Part shown: piece after piece, positions 42,010-49,061 of the stretch | Numbering within the stretch: the first letter of the stretch is position 1 | Layout: the number at the start of each line of letters is the position of its first letter | Assembly (NCBI GenBank): GCA_965222315.1 | Contig: OZ244951.1 | Span: forward strand, 434,001 to 498,000 | Length of the DNA stretch: 64,000 nucleotides | From: JACKII01 sp965222315 | GTDB lineage: Bacteria; Pseudomonadota; Alphaproteobacteria; Bin95 | Direction: 5' to 3' | Translations under genes and position numbers: made by a program | The notes under the pieces: generated by a model | What the model was told of the DNA's origin: nothing | The model's database searches: none | The model's input: the letters and a program-made list of their open reading frames with translations, nothing else

Positions 42010-43701
42010 TCAGGCCCGTAGCAAGCGCCCCGGTAACGCGCCAGTCGCTTCTCCGTTATGAAAGGTCTCTACCCCGGCGCAGAAGGTATAGCGGTAGCCA
42101 TCCGGCAGTTGCACCAGCCGCTTGCCGCCAGCGGGCAGGTCGTAGCGCACTTCCGGCATCCGCACGCGCAGCTTGTCGAAGTCGATCAGGTTCATGTCCG
42201 CGCGTTTGCCCGGCGCGATCACGCCCCGGTCGCTGAGGCCATAGGCGCGGGCGGTGTCCATGGTCTGCTTGCGCACCAGGAACTCCAGCGGCAGCTTCGC
42301 GCCGCGCGTGCGGTCGCGGCCCCAATGGGTAAGCAGCGTGGTCGCGGATGAGTGGTCGGCGATCACGCCCACGTGTGCTCCGGCGTCGGCCAGCCCGGCG
42401 ACGCAATTGGGGTGGGTCAGCATGGTGCGGACGTTTTCCAGGTCGCCCTCCGTGTAATTCTCGAACGGGTGGATCAGCAGGCCGCGGCCCTCGTTCGCCA
42501 GCATCAGTTCCAGCGCCAAGTCGAACCGGTCGCGGCCTCGCGCCTCCGCGTTCAGCGCGACGGCATCCTTCGGATCGGGCTCGTAGTTCATGTCGGCGCC
42601 CAGGGCGAAGGCGCGCTCCAGCGCCTTGCCGAGCCAGCGGGTGTGGCCATTGTCCGGTAGGTCCTGCCAGAGCGTGCGGCGGAGGTCGTCATTGCCCGCG
42701 ATGCGGCAGTAGCGCTCGCGCGGGTCCACGTCCGCTATTTCCTTCCAGGCGGGATGGGTGACGAAGGGGTTCACCGTCGTCTCCAGACCCATCACCATGC
42801 CGATGAAGCGGGAGCCGACCTGACCGGTTACATGCAGGCCGTCCCTGTTCGCCTGCTCGATCTCTGCCAGCGTCTCGCGCCAGAGATCCGGCGCGTTGTC
42901 AACTTGCAGCAACAGCACGGACAGCGGCCGCTCCGCCAGTTCGGCGGCCTGGCGGATGATGGCGAAGTCGCCTTCGCCGAAATCGGAATTGACCTCGATA
43001 ACGCCCTTGCCGGCGCGTTTCATGGCGAGCGCCAGCCCTGCCAGTTCCGGTTCGGCGGCCGAGAGGGTGGGGGTCGCGCGGCCGTCCGCGGCCTTGTGCT
43101 TGACCGTACGGCTGGTAGTGAAGCCGTGCGCGCCCGCGTGCAGCGACTCTTCCAGGAGACGGCCCATCTTGGCAATTTCCGTGTCCGTCGGCACGGCGGC
43201 ATGGTCCGCACCGCGCTCGCCCATGACATAGAAACGCAAAGCCGCGTGCGGAACCTGTGCGCCCACATCCATTACCCGGTTCATGCGGTCGAGCGCGTCC
43301 AGATATTCCGGGAAGCTCTCCCAGGTGAAATCCATGCCTTCCGCCAGCACGGTTTCCGGGATGTCTTCCACGCCTTCCATCAGGTTGATGAGATATTTCT
43401 CCTGCCCCGGCCGGACCGGTGCGAAGCCGACGCCGCAATTGCCGAAGATCGCGGTGGTGACGCCATGGTTCGCGCTCGGCGACATATAGGGGTCCCAGGT
43501 CGCCTGGCCATCATAGTGGGTGTGGATATCGACCCAGCCGGGCGTGAGGATCAGCCTCTCGGCAGCGATCTCGCGCCGGCCGGGGCCGAGACCGTTTCCG
43601 ACTTCGGTAATTGTGGCGCCCGAGACGGCGACATCGGCGATCTGGCGTTCGGCGCCGGTGCCGTCGATCAAGGTAGCGTTGCGGATGACAAGGTCATGCA
43701 T
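42010..43701 (-). CDS. N-acyl-D-amino-acid deacylase/D-aminoacylase-like amidohydrolase
   Basis: 563 residues. Metal-dependent TIM-barrel amidohydrolase: the first His pair is in VDIHTHYDGQATWDP (about residue 66), and GNCGVGFAPVRPGQ is the Cys-containing block typical of N-acyl-D-amino-acid deacylases and related D-hydantoinases. Later metal ligands are in DAGAHVGVIADHSS and LTHPNC. GLSDRGVIAPGKRADMNLIDFD is the C-terminal beta-sandwich signature. The substrate is unassigned. An ATG at 43701 starts the gene. Confidence 0.88.
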   Translation of the reverse strand: MHDLVIRNATLIDGTGAERQIADVAVSGATITEVGNGLGPGRREIAAERLILTPGWVDIHTHYDGQATWDPYMSPSANHGVTTAIFGNCGVGFAPVRPGQEKYLINLMEGVEDIPETVLAEGMDFTWESFPEYLDALDRMNRVMDVGAQVPHAALRFYVMGERGADHAAVPTDTEIAKMGRLLEESLHAGAHGFTTSRTVKHKAADGRATPTLSAAEPELAGLALAMKRAGKGVIEVNSDFGEGDFAIIRQAAELAERPLSVLLLQVDNAPDLWRETLAEIEQANRDGLHVTGQVGSRFIGMVMGLETTVNPFVTHPAWKEIADVDPRERYCRIAGNDDLRRTLWQDLPDNGHTRWLGKALERAFALGADMNYEPDPKDAVALNAEARGRDRFDLALELMLANEGRGLLIHPFENYTEGDLENVRTMLTHPNCVAGLADAGAHVGVIADHSSATTLLTHWGRDRTRGAKLPLEFLVRKQTMDTARAYGLSDRGVIAPGKRADMNLIDFDKLRVRMPEVRYDLPAGGKRLVQLPDGYRYTFCAGVETFHNGEATGALPGRLLRA

Positions 43702-43808
43702 GGGGGCGGCTCCGGGTCAGAAGATCGGTCGCCAACCTTAAAGGTACCGCCCTTTGAGCGGAAGGGCAGCGCTTGCATCGGCACGCGGAACGCTTTCTTC
43801 GGATCAGC

Positions 43809-43850
43809 AAAAGGGGCCGGAACTGCCCCCAGCAGCGCCGACCCCTTTTT
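43809..43850. terminator. bidirectional hairpin terminator downstream of cfa
   Basis: AAAAGGGGCCGG (43809-43820) pairs with CCGACCCCTTTT (one G-T/C-A type mismatch), followed by TTTTT on the plus strand and by TTTT on the minus strand. It lies about 95 bp past the cfa stop in the minus direction. Confidence 0.6.
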
Positions 43851-43945
43851 CATCCCAACCACTACAACAAATTTAGGTTCAGGTTGGCTGGCAGGCTGTG
43901 ACGTTCTTCACAGGGTCTTACAATCTGGCGCGAGAGACGGCCCAG

Positions 43946-45217
43946 TTATTTGGCAAAGGCCGCTGCGGTGGAGGCGTGCAGCTTCTCGATCCACTGCTTT
44001 TCTGCGGTCTTCAGGCGGGCCTCGTCGGACTCGATGTAGCCCCGGCTGATTGGCACCGCGTCCCGCTCCCGGCCAAGCTGCATCTGGAAATTGCACGACG
44101 CGCCATGGCTGAACGCGCACTCGCAGGCGCTGAGGTATATCTCCCACATTTTGGCGAATCGCTCGTCATACATGCCGACTACGGCCTCGCGCTGGGCCAT
44201 AAAGCGCTCGCGCCAGGCCGCAAGCGTGTGGGCGTAGTGCACTCGCCAGATTTCCGCGTCCAGGGTCCAAAGGCCGGACCGCTCGACGGCGGCAAACGCT
44301 TCGGAAAGGGAAGGGGAGTAGCCGCCCGGAAAGATGTACTTTCGCAGGAACGGACCGGTGATGCCGGGCGGCGCCTTCGATGAAACGGAATGGACCAGCG
44401 CGACGCCGTCCGGCCCCAGCCGGTTGCGCACGTTCAGGTAATATTCCGTCAGGTGACTGACGCCCACATGCTCCAGCATGCCGACCGAGACGACGCGGTC
44501 GAACGTCTCCGTCACGTCGCGGTAGTCCTGCAGCCGGAAATCCACCCGGTCGCTCAGGCCCAGATAGTCCGCCCGTGCCCGTGCGACCCGCAATTGCTCC
44601 TCTGCCAGGGTTACGCCGACCACCTTGACTCCTGCGACCGCCGCCAGATAGAGCGCCATCCCGCCCCAGCCGCAGCCGATATCCAGCACGGTCTGGTTCG
44701 GCGCCAGCGCCAGCTTGGCGGCGATGTGGCGCTTCTTGGCGGTCTGGGCCTCGTCCAGCGTCTCGGTCCCTTCAGGGAAGTAGCCGCAGGAATACTGCAA
44801 ATCCCGGCCAAGCCACATCCGGTAAAAGTCGTTGCCCAGGTCGTAGTGGTGTTCGGCATTCCGGCGCGAATTGCGCAACGTGTTGTGCTGCATGAAGCGG
44901 CGCAGGCGGCGGGACATGCCATTCCAGAAAATCTGGTTCGGGTTCATGTCGAACTGCCGTTTGTTGATGAAAAACAATTCGATGAAATCGTGGATCGTGC
45001 CGTCCTCGATCACCAACTGGCCGTTCATAATGCCTTCGGCGGCCTTTAATTCCGGGTTCATTAGGATTTTTTTGTCGAAGGATGCATCGGCCAGGCGCAG
45101 ACGCACTTCCGGCCCCGGCCCCTCGCCACCGAATTCCCGCTCCTCTCCATTGGCGCCGACCAGCGTCACGCGGCCGTCGCGGATGGCCGTTTTCAGGATC
45201 TTGGAGAGGACTTTCAT
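43946..45217 (-). CDS. cfa: cyclopropane-fatty-acyl-phospholipid synthase
   Basis: 423 residues. It methylenates unsaturated acyl chains of membrane phospholipids using SAM. An N-terminal domain (1-125) precedes the methyltransferase fold. NAEHHYDLGNDFYRMWLGRDLQYSCGYF is the family lipid/SAM signature; VLDIGCGWGGMALYLA is SAM motif I; SVGMLEHVGVSHLTEYY and RKYIFPGGYSP follow. Length is slightly above the E. coli enzyme. It is divergent from the nsrR-like gene (221 bp). Confidence 0.93.
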   Translation of the reverse strand: MKVLSKILKTAIRDGRVTLVGANGEEREFGGEGPGPEVRLRLADASFDKKILMNPELKAAEGIMNGQLVIEDGTIHDFIELFFINKRQFDMNPNQIFWNGMSRRLRRFMQHNTLRNSRRNAEHHYDLGNDFYRMWLGRDLQYSCGYFPEGTETLDEAQTAKKRHIAAKLALAPNQTVLDIGCGWGGMALYLAAVAGVKVVGVTLAEEQLRVARARADYLGLSDRVDFRLQDYRDVTETFDRVVSVGMLEHVGVSHLTEYYLNVRNRLGPDGVALVHSVSSKAPPGITGPFLRKYIFPGGYSPSLSEAFAAVERSGLWTLDAEIWRVHYAHTLAAWRERFMAQREAVVGMYDERFAKMWEIYLSACECAFSHGASCNFQMQLGRERDAVPISRGYIESDEARLKTAEKQWIEKLHASTAAAFAK

Positions 45218-45398
45218 GACATTCCCATTTGGCCGGCGCGGATTCCAGTCCGAGTGGGTTGACCACCTTTACCCGGAAGCAAAGTGTTAGCGTATCTGGC
45301 CCCGATCAGTCGATTGATTCGGTAGAACAGGACAAATTCATCGAATGTTAGGGAGTATCAGGCGCCTGGTGGTCGTGCTCTATCGTTCAACGGCAATT

Positions 45399-45421
45399 AA
45401 GTATTGAGAAGTCCGATTACG
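45399..45421 (+). promoter_or_regulatory. putative NsrR operator at nsrR (autoregulation)
   Basis: AAGTATT-N7-CCGATTA followed by CG, 18 bp before the nsrR ATG. The same AAGTATT-N7-CCGATTA arrangement recurs at 45962-45982 in front of the downstream operon. Two occurrences with identical spacing in one locus support a shared operator; assignment to this NsrR-like protein is inference. Confidence 0.45.
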
Positions 45422-45438
45422 TTGATAGAAGAGGCGGT

Positions 45439-45888
45439 ATGCAAATATCCAAATTTTCCGACTATGCGTTGCGGATACTGATTCATCTGGCTGTGTCCCA
45501 AGACAAACGGTTGTCGGCGCGCGAAATTGCGGATGCTCAGCAATTGTCCTTCAACCATCTGGCAAAAATCGCTCAGTGGTTAACGATAGAAGGCTATGTT
45601 GACGCGCTGCGGGGGCGGGGTGGCGGCATGGTTCTAGCGAAGAATCCCGCAGATATTTCAATCGGCACCTTGCTACGCAAACTGGAAGCTGGATCGGCCC
45701 TTGTTGAGTGCCAGAGGGCGGATGGCGGCTGCTGTCCCTTCACCGGCGCGTGCGGGCTGGTTCCGATGTTGACCGGAGCGCAGAAAGCGTTCTTCGCCTA
45801 CCTGGACTGGTACACGCTTGAAGACGCCGTTCACGGCAATGGTGGAATGGCGCAATTGGTGCAGTCTCTCCATCAAACCCCGGCATAG
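45439..45888 (+). CDS. nsrR: Rrf2 family transcriptional regulator, NsrR-like
   Basis: 149 residues. Winged-helix Rrf2 domain (MQISKFSDYALRILIHLA, SAREIADAQQLSFNHLAKIAQWLTIEGYVDALRGRGGGMVLA). Cluster-binding cysteines near residue 93 follow the NsrR spacing C-x7-C-x5-C in ECQRADGGCCPFTGAC, with one extra adjacent Cys. NsrR senses nitric oxide through its 2Fe-2S/4Fe-4S cluster and represses NO-detoxification genes. The next genes downstream, a microprotein and a truncated hemoglobin behind a strong dyad, fit that role. GAGGCGG precedes the ATG closely. Confidence 0.87.
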   Translation: MQISKFSDYALRILIHLAVSQDKRLSAREIADAQQLSFNHLAKIAQWLTIEGYVDALRGRGGGMVLAKNPADISIGTLLRKLEAGSALVECQRADGGCCPFTGACGLVPMLTGAQKAFFAYLDWYTLEDAVHGNGGMAQLVQSLHQTPA

Positions 45889-45951
45889 CGGGCGCGAACC
45901 CATCCGTTGCGGCTCGGCTGCCCTGATGAAAGGCGGTGCAATCTAAGGCCT

Positions 45952-45988
45952 GCGTCATAATAAGTATTTTATATACCGATTATGACGC
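45952..45988 (+). promoter_or_regulatory. 37-bp dyad operator upstream of the truncated hemoglobin operon
   Basis: Outer arms GCGTCATAAT (45952-45961) and ATTATGACGC (45979-45988) are perfect 10-bp inverted repeats. Inside them GTAT (45964-45967) and ATAC (45973-45976) are symmetric about 45970. The inner part, GTATTT-T-ATATAC, closely fits the known NsrR consensus core GTATTT-N-AAATAC. It ends 37 bp before the 54-codon gene. Confidence 0.7.
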
Positions 45989-46025
45989 TCTACGTCTGTG
46001 GGACTGGAATTGAAGGGAGCCTGCT

Positions 46026-46190
46026 ATGCCAGCCATTCATGCTGTTGGAATGTTTTTTCTGTGGCCGGGCAACACGGCTTGCCGAATCGTCGGCCAGGAT
46101 CCGATGAAGGATAGCGGGATGCTGCGAGGGTTTATCAACAGCATCGCCTGGGGCTTGGTTGCGATAATCGTCTTGGGGTCGACCTTATGA
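46026..46190 (+). CDS. 54-residue membrane microprotein in the NsrR operon
   Basis: ATG at 46026 is preceded by GAAGGGAG at an ideal distance (6 nt), and the TGA at 46188-46190 overlaps the hemoglobin ATG by 4 bp, so the gene looks genuinely translated and coupled. It starts MPAIHAVGMFFLWPGN, has a middle hydrophilic part (CRIVGQDPMKDSGMLRGF), and ends with a hydrophobic helix (INSIAWGLVAIIVLGSTL), giving one sure and perhaps a second short membrane segment. No family was recognised. Its location between an NsrR-type dyad and a truncated hemoglobin suggests a membrane partner or anchor for NO/O2 chemistry. Confidence 0.7.
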   Translation: MPAIHAVGMFFLWPGNTACRIVGQDPMKDSGMLRGFINSIAWGLVAIIVLGSTL

Positions 46191-46609
46191 GCGAACCATT
46201 GGTCGACAAACGCGGCATCACCCGGCAGGACATCCGCGCCTTGATTGAGCCATTCTATCAACGCGTTCGGGCAGATGAGCGTCTGGGCCCCATTTTTCAT
46301 GCGACAATCGGCGAGACCGACGCGGAATGGGCTCCCCACCTGGAGAAGATCGAAAACTTCTGGGCGAATGTCATGCTGCATGAACGGGCCTATCAGGGGA
46401 ATCCCCTGATGAAGCACGCGGCCGTCCGGGAAATCCAGCCGGCCCACTTCGTGCGGTGGCTGGACCTCTTCGAGCAAACCGCCCGGGAGGTCTTGTGCGA
46501 GCGCAAAGCCGCCGCCTTCAACATTCTTGCCCGCCGCATCGGCCGCAGTCTCAGCATGGGAATTGAGGTCATGCGCTCGGACCAGCCGGTGAAACTGCAG
46601 GCCGGTTAG
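46187..46609 (+). CDS. group III truncated hemoglobin
   Basis: 140 residues, 2-on-2 globin of the type III group. The segments RQDIRALIEPFYQRVRADERLGPIF, TDAEWAPHLEKIENFWANVMLHERAYQGNP and HFVRWLDLFEQTAREVL are characteristic. The proximal His is probably the one in AHFVRWLDLF; HLEKIENFW lies in the E region. Type III globins bind O2/NO tightly; their role is less well established than those of types I and II, but they are often found with NO-responsive genes. It follows the 54-residue microprotein with ATGA overlap, behind the 37-bp dyad. Confidence 0.9.
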   Translation: MSEPLVDKRGITRQDIRALIEPFYQRVRADERLGPIFHATIGETDAEWAPHLEKIENFWANVMLHERAYQGNPLMKHAAVREIQPAHFVRWLDLFEQTAREVLCERKAAAFNILARRIGRSLSMGIEVMRSDQPVKLQAG

Positions 46610-46665
46610 CCGGGCGATCAGACGCTGGCCGACAATCGCCGGTAGGAACCTTGGAGTACCAACAG

Positions 46666-47034
46666 ATGACAACCACACTGCATGAAGCGCTCACTCAATA
46701 CGGCCCCGATGCCTATTTGCTGACCTTGAGCGCGGACGGTCCGCACACAAGTCATGTCTCGGTGGTGGAGGAGGGCACTCGCCTGACCTGCGCGCTCAGC
46801 AAATCGGCGGCGCGCAATATCGAGAACCAGACCAGTGTTTCCCTGTTGTGGCCGCCGCTGAAAAAAGGCGGCTACAGCATTGTCATCAACGCCAAAGCGA
46901 CCAAATCGGAGACCGGCGATTTCCCGGTGGCGACACTGGCGTTGACCAAGGCGGTGTTTCACCGTCCTGGTGTCCAGACCAATCTGTCAGGCGCCCCTTG
47001 CCCGTCGGACTGTAAGACGATCAGCATCGGCTAG
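46666..47034 (+). CDS. pyridoxamine 5'-phosphate oxidase-like (split barrel) protein
   Basis: 122 residues from ATG 46666 (TTGGAG upstream at 9 nt). Short flavin/heme split-barrel: AYLLTLSADGPHTSHVSVVEEGTRLTCALS, NIENQTSVSLLWPP, YSIVINAKATKS. The C-terminus carries a Cys-x3-Cys pair (APCPSDCKTI). It lies 56 bp after the truncated hemoglobin on the same strand, so is probably in the NsrR operon. Small proteins of this fold bind FMN, F420 or heme; which applies here is unknown. Confidence 0.72.
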   Translation: MTTTLHEALTQYGPDAYLLTLSADGPHTSHVSVVEEGTRLTCALSKSAARNIENQTSVSLLWPPLKKGGYSIVINAKATKSETGDFPVATLALTKAVFHRPGVQTNLSGAPCPSDCKTISIG

Positions 47035-47078
47035 CGGCAGGGACGGTTCCGCTAGGAAGGCGGGTGCCTGCATGCCCG

Positions 47079-47927
47079 CTATGTTGGGGGGCGTAGGGTC
47101 TGCAAAGGCGGCAGGCACGCGGTCCAGCCTTCGCCCGGCTGGCGGAGGGACAACACCATGTCGATCGGGTCGCGACCAAAGGTTTGCCATCGGATCTGAT
47201 TGTCGCCGATCTCCAGCGTCGCCCAAGCCTCTGCCGGTTCGCCGTCGGTCATAAAGCTTTCGGTGAGCGACTGCACGGTGATGTGCGGAATGGCGTTGAC
47301 GCGGTGCAGCGAGTTCCAGTGAACGTGACCGGCAACGCAAAGGATCACCCTGTTGCTCGCCTCCACGATTGCGCGGATGTCCGCTGCATTTGGATAGGTT
47401 GCGTGATCCGGCGTGTTCTGGAACCAATAGTTGCCGACCATCGACGCACCACTGAACGGCACATGGCTGAATATGATGGTCGGCAGGTCAGTCTCGGCCA
47501 GATCCTGCGCCAGCCAGAAGAGGTCGTCATCGCTGGCGCAGAAGGGCTCCGGCCGCGGGATCTTGGTCGAGGCGTTCCAGAACACCAGATGATAGCCGTT
47601 CACGTCCCGGCTCTCGTGGCGGCCGCTGCCCACAGCCTCCGCATTGTCGGAGGGCAGCAGGAAGTCGCTGTCGTGATTGCCGTCGAGATGGGCGTGCGGC
47701 GTGTTCAGGCCGCGGAACTTGGCTGCCACTTCCGCCAGCAGGCGCCGGTCCGTTTCCCGATCCTTGTCGTTGATGCGGTCGCCGAGGTCTGCAATCAGGT
47801 CGGGGCCGTAGTCCGCGCAGAAATCCAGAAAATGGTCGAGAAGGTCGAGCGCGCGGTCGCCCCGCTTCGTCAGCTTGGGCTCGCCATGGTGGATGTCCGT
47901 CACGATGGCGATTTTGATGTTGGTCAA
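47079..47927 (-). CDS. calcineurin-like metallophosphoesterase
   Basis: 282 residues. Metal motifs are in order: DIHHGEP (residue 10), DLGDRIND, DGNHDSD, SHVPFSG and GHVHWN. This is a binuclear phosphoesterase, cytosolic (no signal peptide), with unknown substrate. The start is TTG 47927, with AAGGG 8 nt upstream. It converges with the PNPOx-like gene. Confidence 0.86.
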   Translation of the reverse strand: MTNIKIAIVTDIHHGEPKLTKRGDRALDLLDHFLDFCADYGPDLIADLGDRINDKDRETDRRLLAEVAAKFRGLNTPHAHLDGNHDSDFLLPSDNAEAVGSGRHESRDVNGYHLVFWNASTKIPRPEPFCASDDDLFWLAQDLAETDLPTIIFSHVPFSGASMVGNYWFQNTPDHATYPNAADIRAIVEASNRVILCVAGHVHWNSLHRVNAIPHITVQSLTESFMTDGEPAEAWATLEIGDNQIRWQTFGRDPIDMVLSLRQPGEGWTACLPPLQTLRPPT

Positions 47928-48006
47928 GGCACTGGCCCTTGATAATTGATTGATCTGGGCGGCGCCCTAACGCTGTCAGGTTACAGCCGCACGACAATGC
48001 ACGGCG

Positions 48007-48948
48007 TCAAAGTGCTTCTTTCGGCAGCATCGCGTGCACGCCTTTGTGCTGGTTGACGATCTGGCTGATGCGCAGGTCGCAGATGATAGAACAGAGCGCA
48101 TAGGCCTGCTCGCGGCTCAGGTTCTTCTTCTCGCAGATGAGGTCGATCATGGCCCGCAGTGCCTGCTTCGCCGCCTGATCCAGGTCGGGGTCAATCCCGA
48201 GAGTGATAAAATGGGTCGCTGTCTCCGCCATCGGCATGAACAGGTGCATATCCTTGCGCACCGTCAGGCGGAACGTGCCGGTAAGCGAGGTTTCGATGGC
48301 TGTCACGTTGACCTCGCCATCGCCTTGCAGCGCGTGGCCGTCGCCGGCGCTGAACAGGCCGCCCGGCTGGAATACCGGCAGGTACAGCGTCGCGCCTTCG
48401 CCCAGTTCCTTGCAGTCCAGATTGCCGCCCATCGCGCGCGGAATGATGGAAGTGATCATGCCCCACTCGCTCGGCGGGGCGACACCCATCACGCCGAAAA
48501 AGGGCTTGAGCTTAAGGTCGGTTCCCCACGGCAGGTTGGCTTCGCGCTTGTCCTTGTCCAGGTGGATATGCAGTAGGTGTTGCTCCTGGAAATCCTCTGG
48601 TAGGGCGCCGGCCAGTGGCCGGATGATATTCCAGCCCCAGTTGGTTCGCAGATCGATCTTTTCGATGTCAACCTGCAGCACATCGCCGGGCTCGGCCGTC
48701 TGCACCGCCACAGGCCCGGTCAGGATGTGCCCGTTGCCGAGCGGCAGCGGGCATTCGGCGTGGATTGCCGCGTGTTCCGGCAGGATCTCCCACTCCGGCC
48801 CCTTCGGCAGCACCGAGGGCGCACCGGAGACCGTCTCTATCACCACGCGGTCTCCGGATGCGATCTCCAGCACCGGTTTTAGATCCGGCGCGAAATACCC
48901 CCAATGGCAGGTACTGGGACAAGAGGGTATGTCGTGATACTGAGACAT
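48007..48948 (-). CDS. acetamidase/formamidase family protein
   Basis: 313 residues from ATG 48948 (a longer frame from 49020 lacks family similarity). FmdA_AmdA family: CHWGYFAPDLKPVLEIASGDRVVIETVSG, GHILTGPVAVQTAEPGDVLQVDI, PFFGVMGVAPP, GGNLDCKELGEGATLYLPVFQPGGLFSAGDGHALQGDGE, and the C-terminal SREQAYALCSIICDLRISQIVN. It hydrolyses short amides (formamide/acetamide) to ammonia. The Cys and metal ligands sit in the usual blocks. It is 113 bp downstream of the cyclase gene on the same strand. Confidence 0.9.
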   Translation of the reverse strand: MSQYHDIPSCPSTCHWGYFAPDLKPVLEIASGDRVVIETVSGAPSVLPKGPEWEILPEHAAIHAECPLPLGNGHILTGPVAVQTAEPGDVLQVDIEKIDLRTNWGWNIIRPLAGALPEDFQEQHLLHIHLDKDKREANLPWGTDLKLKPFFGVMGVAPPSEWGMITSIIPRAMGGNLDCKELGEGATLYLPVFQPGGLFSAGDGHALQGDGEVNVTAIETSLTGTFRLTVRKDMHLFMPMAETATHFITLGIDPDLDQAAKQALRAMIDLICEKKNLSREQAYALCSIICDLRISQIVNQHKGVHAMLPKEAL

Positions 48949-49061
48949 GATTTTGAGTACTCTCGCTAACGCTATGAGGACGAAGAGCCGGTGTCCTACC
49001 CGTGAAATGCCACCACTCAATGCCAGTACAACACATTCGTTGACAGGCTGGCCAACAACTT

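Noticed and set aside
40953..44049. Long plus-strand frames (427 and 431 codons) opposite the dioxygenase, DUF302 and deacylase genes
   Set aside because: The minus-strand proteins match known families throughout, so these are shadows.
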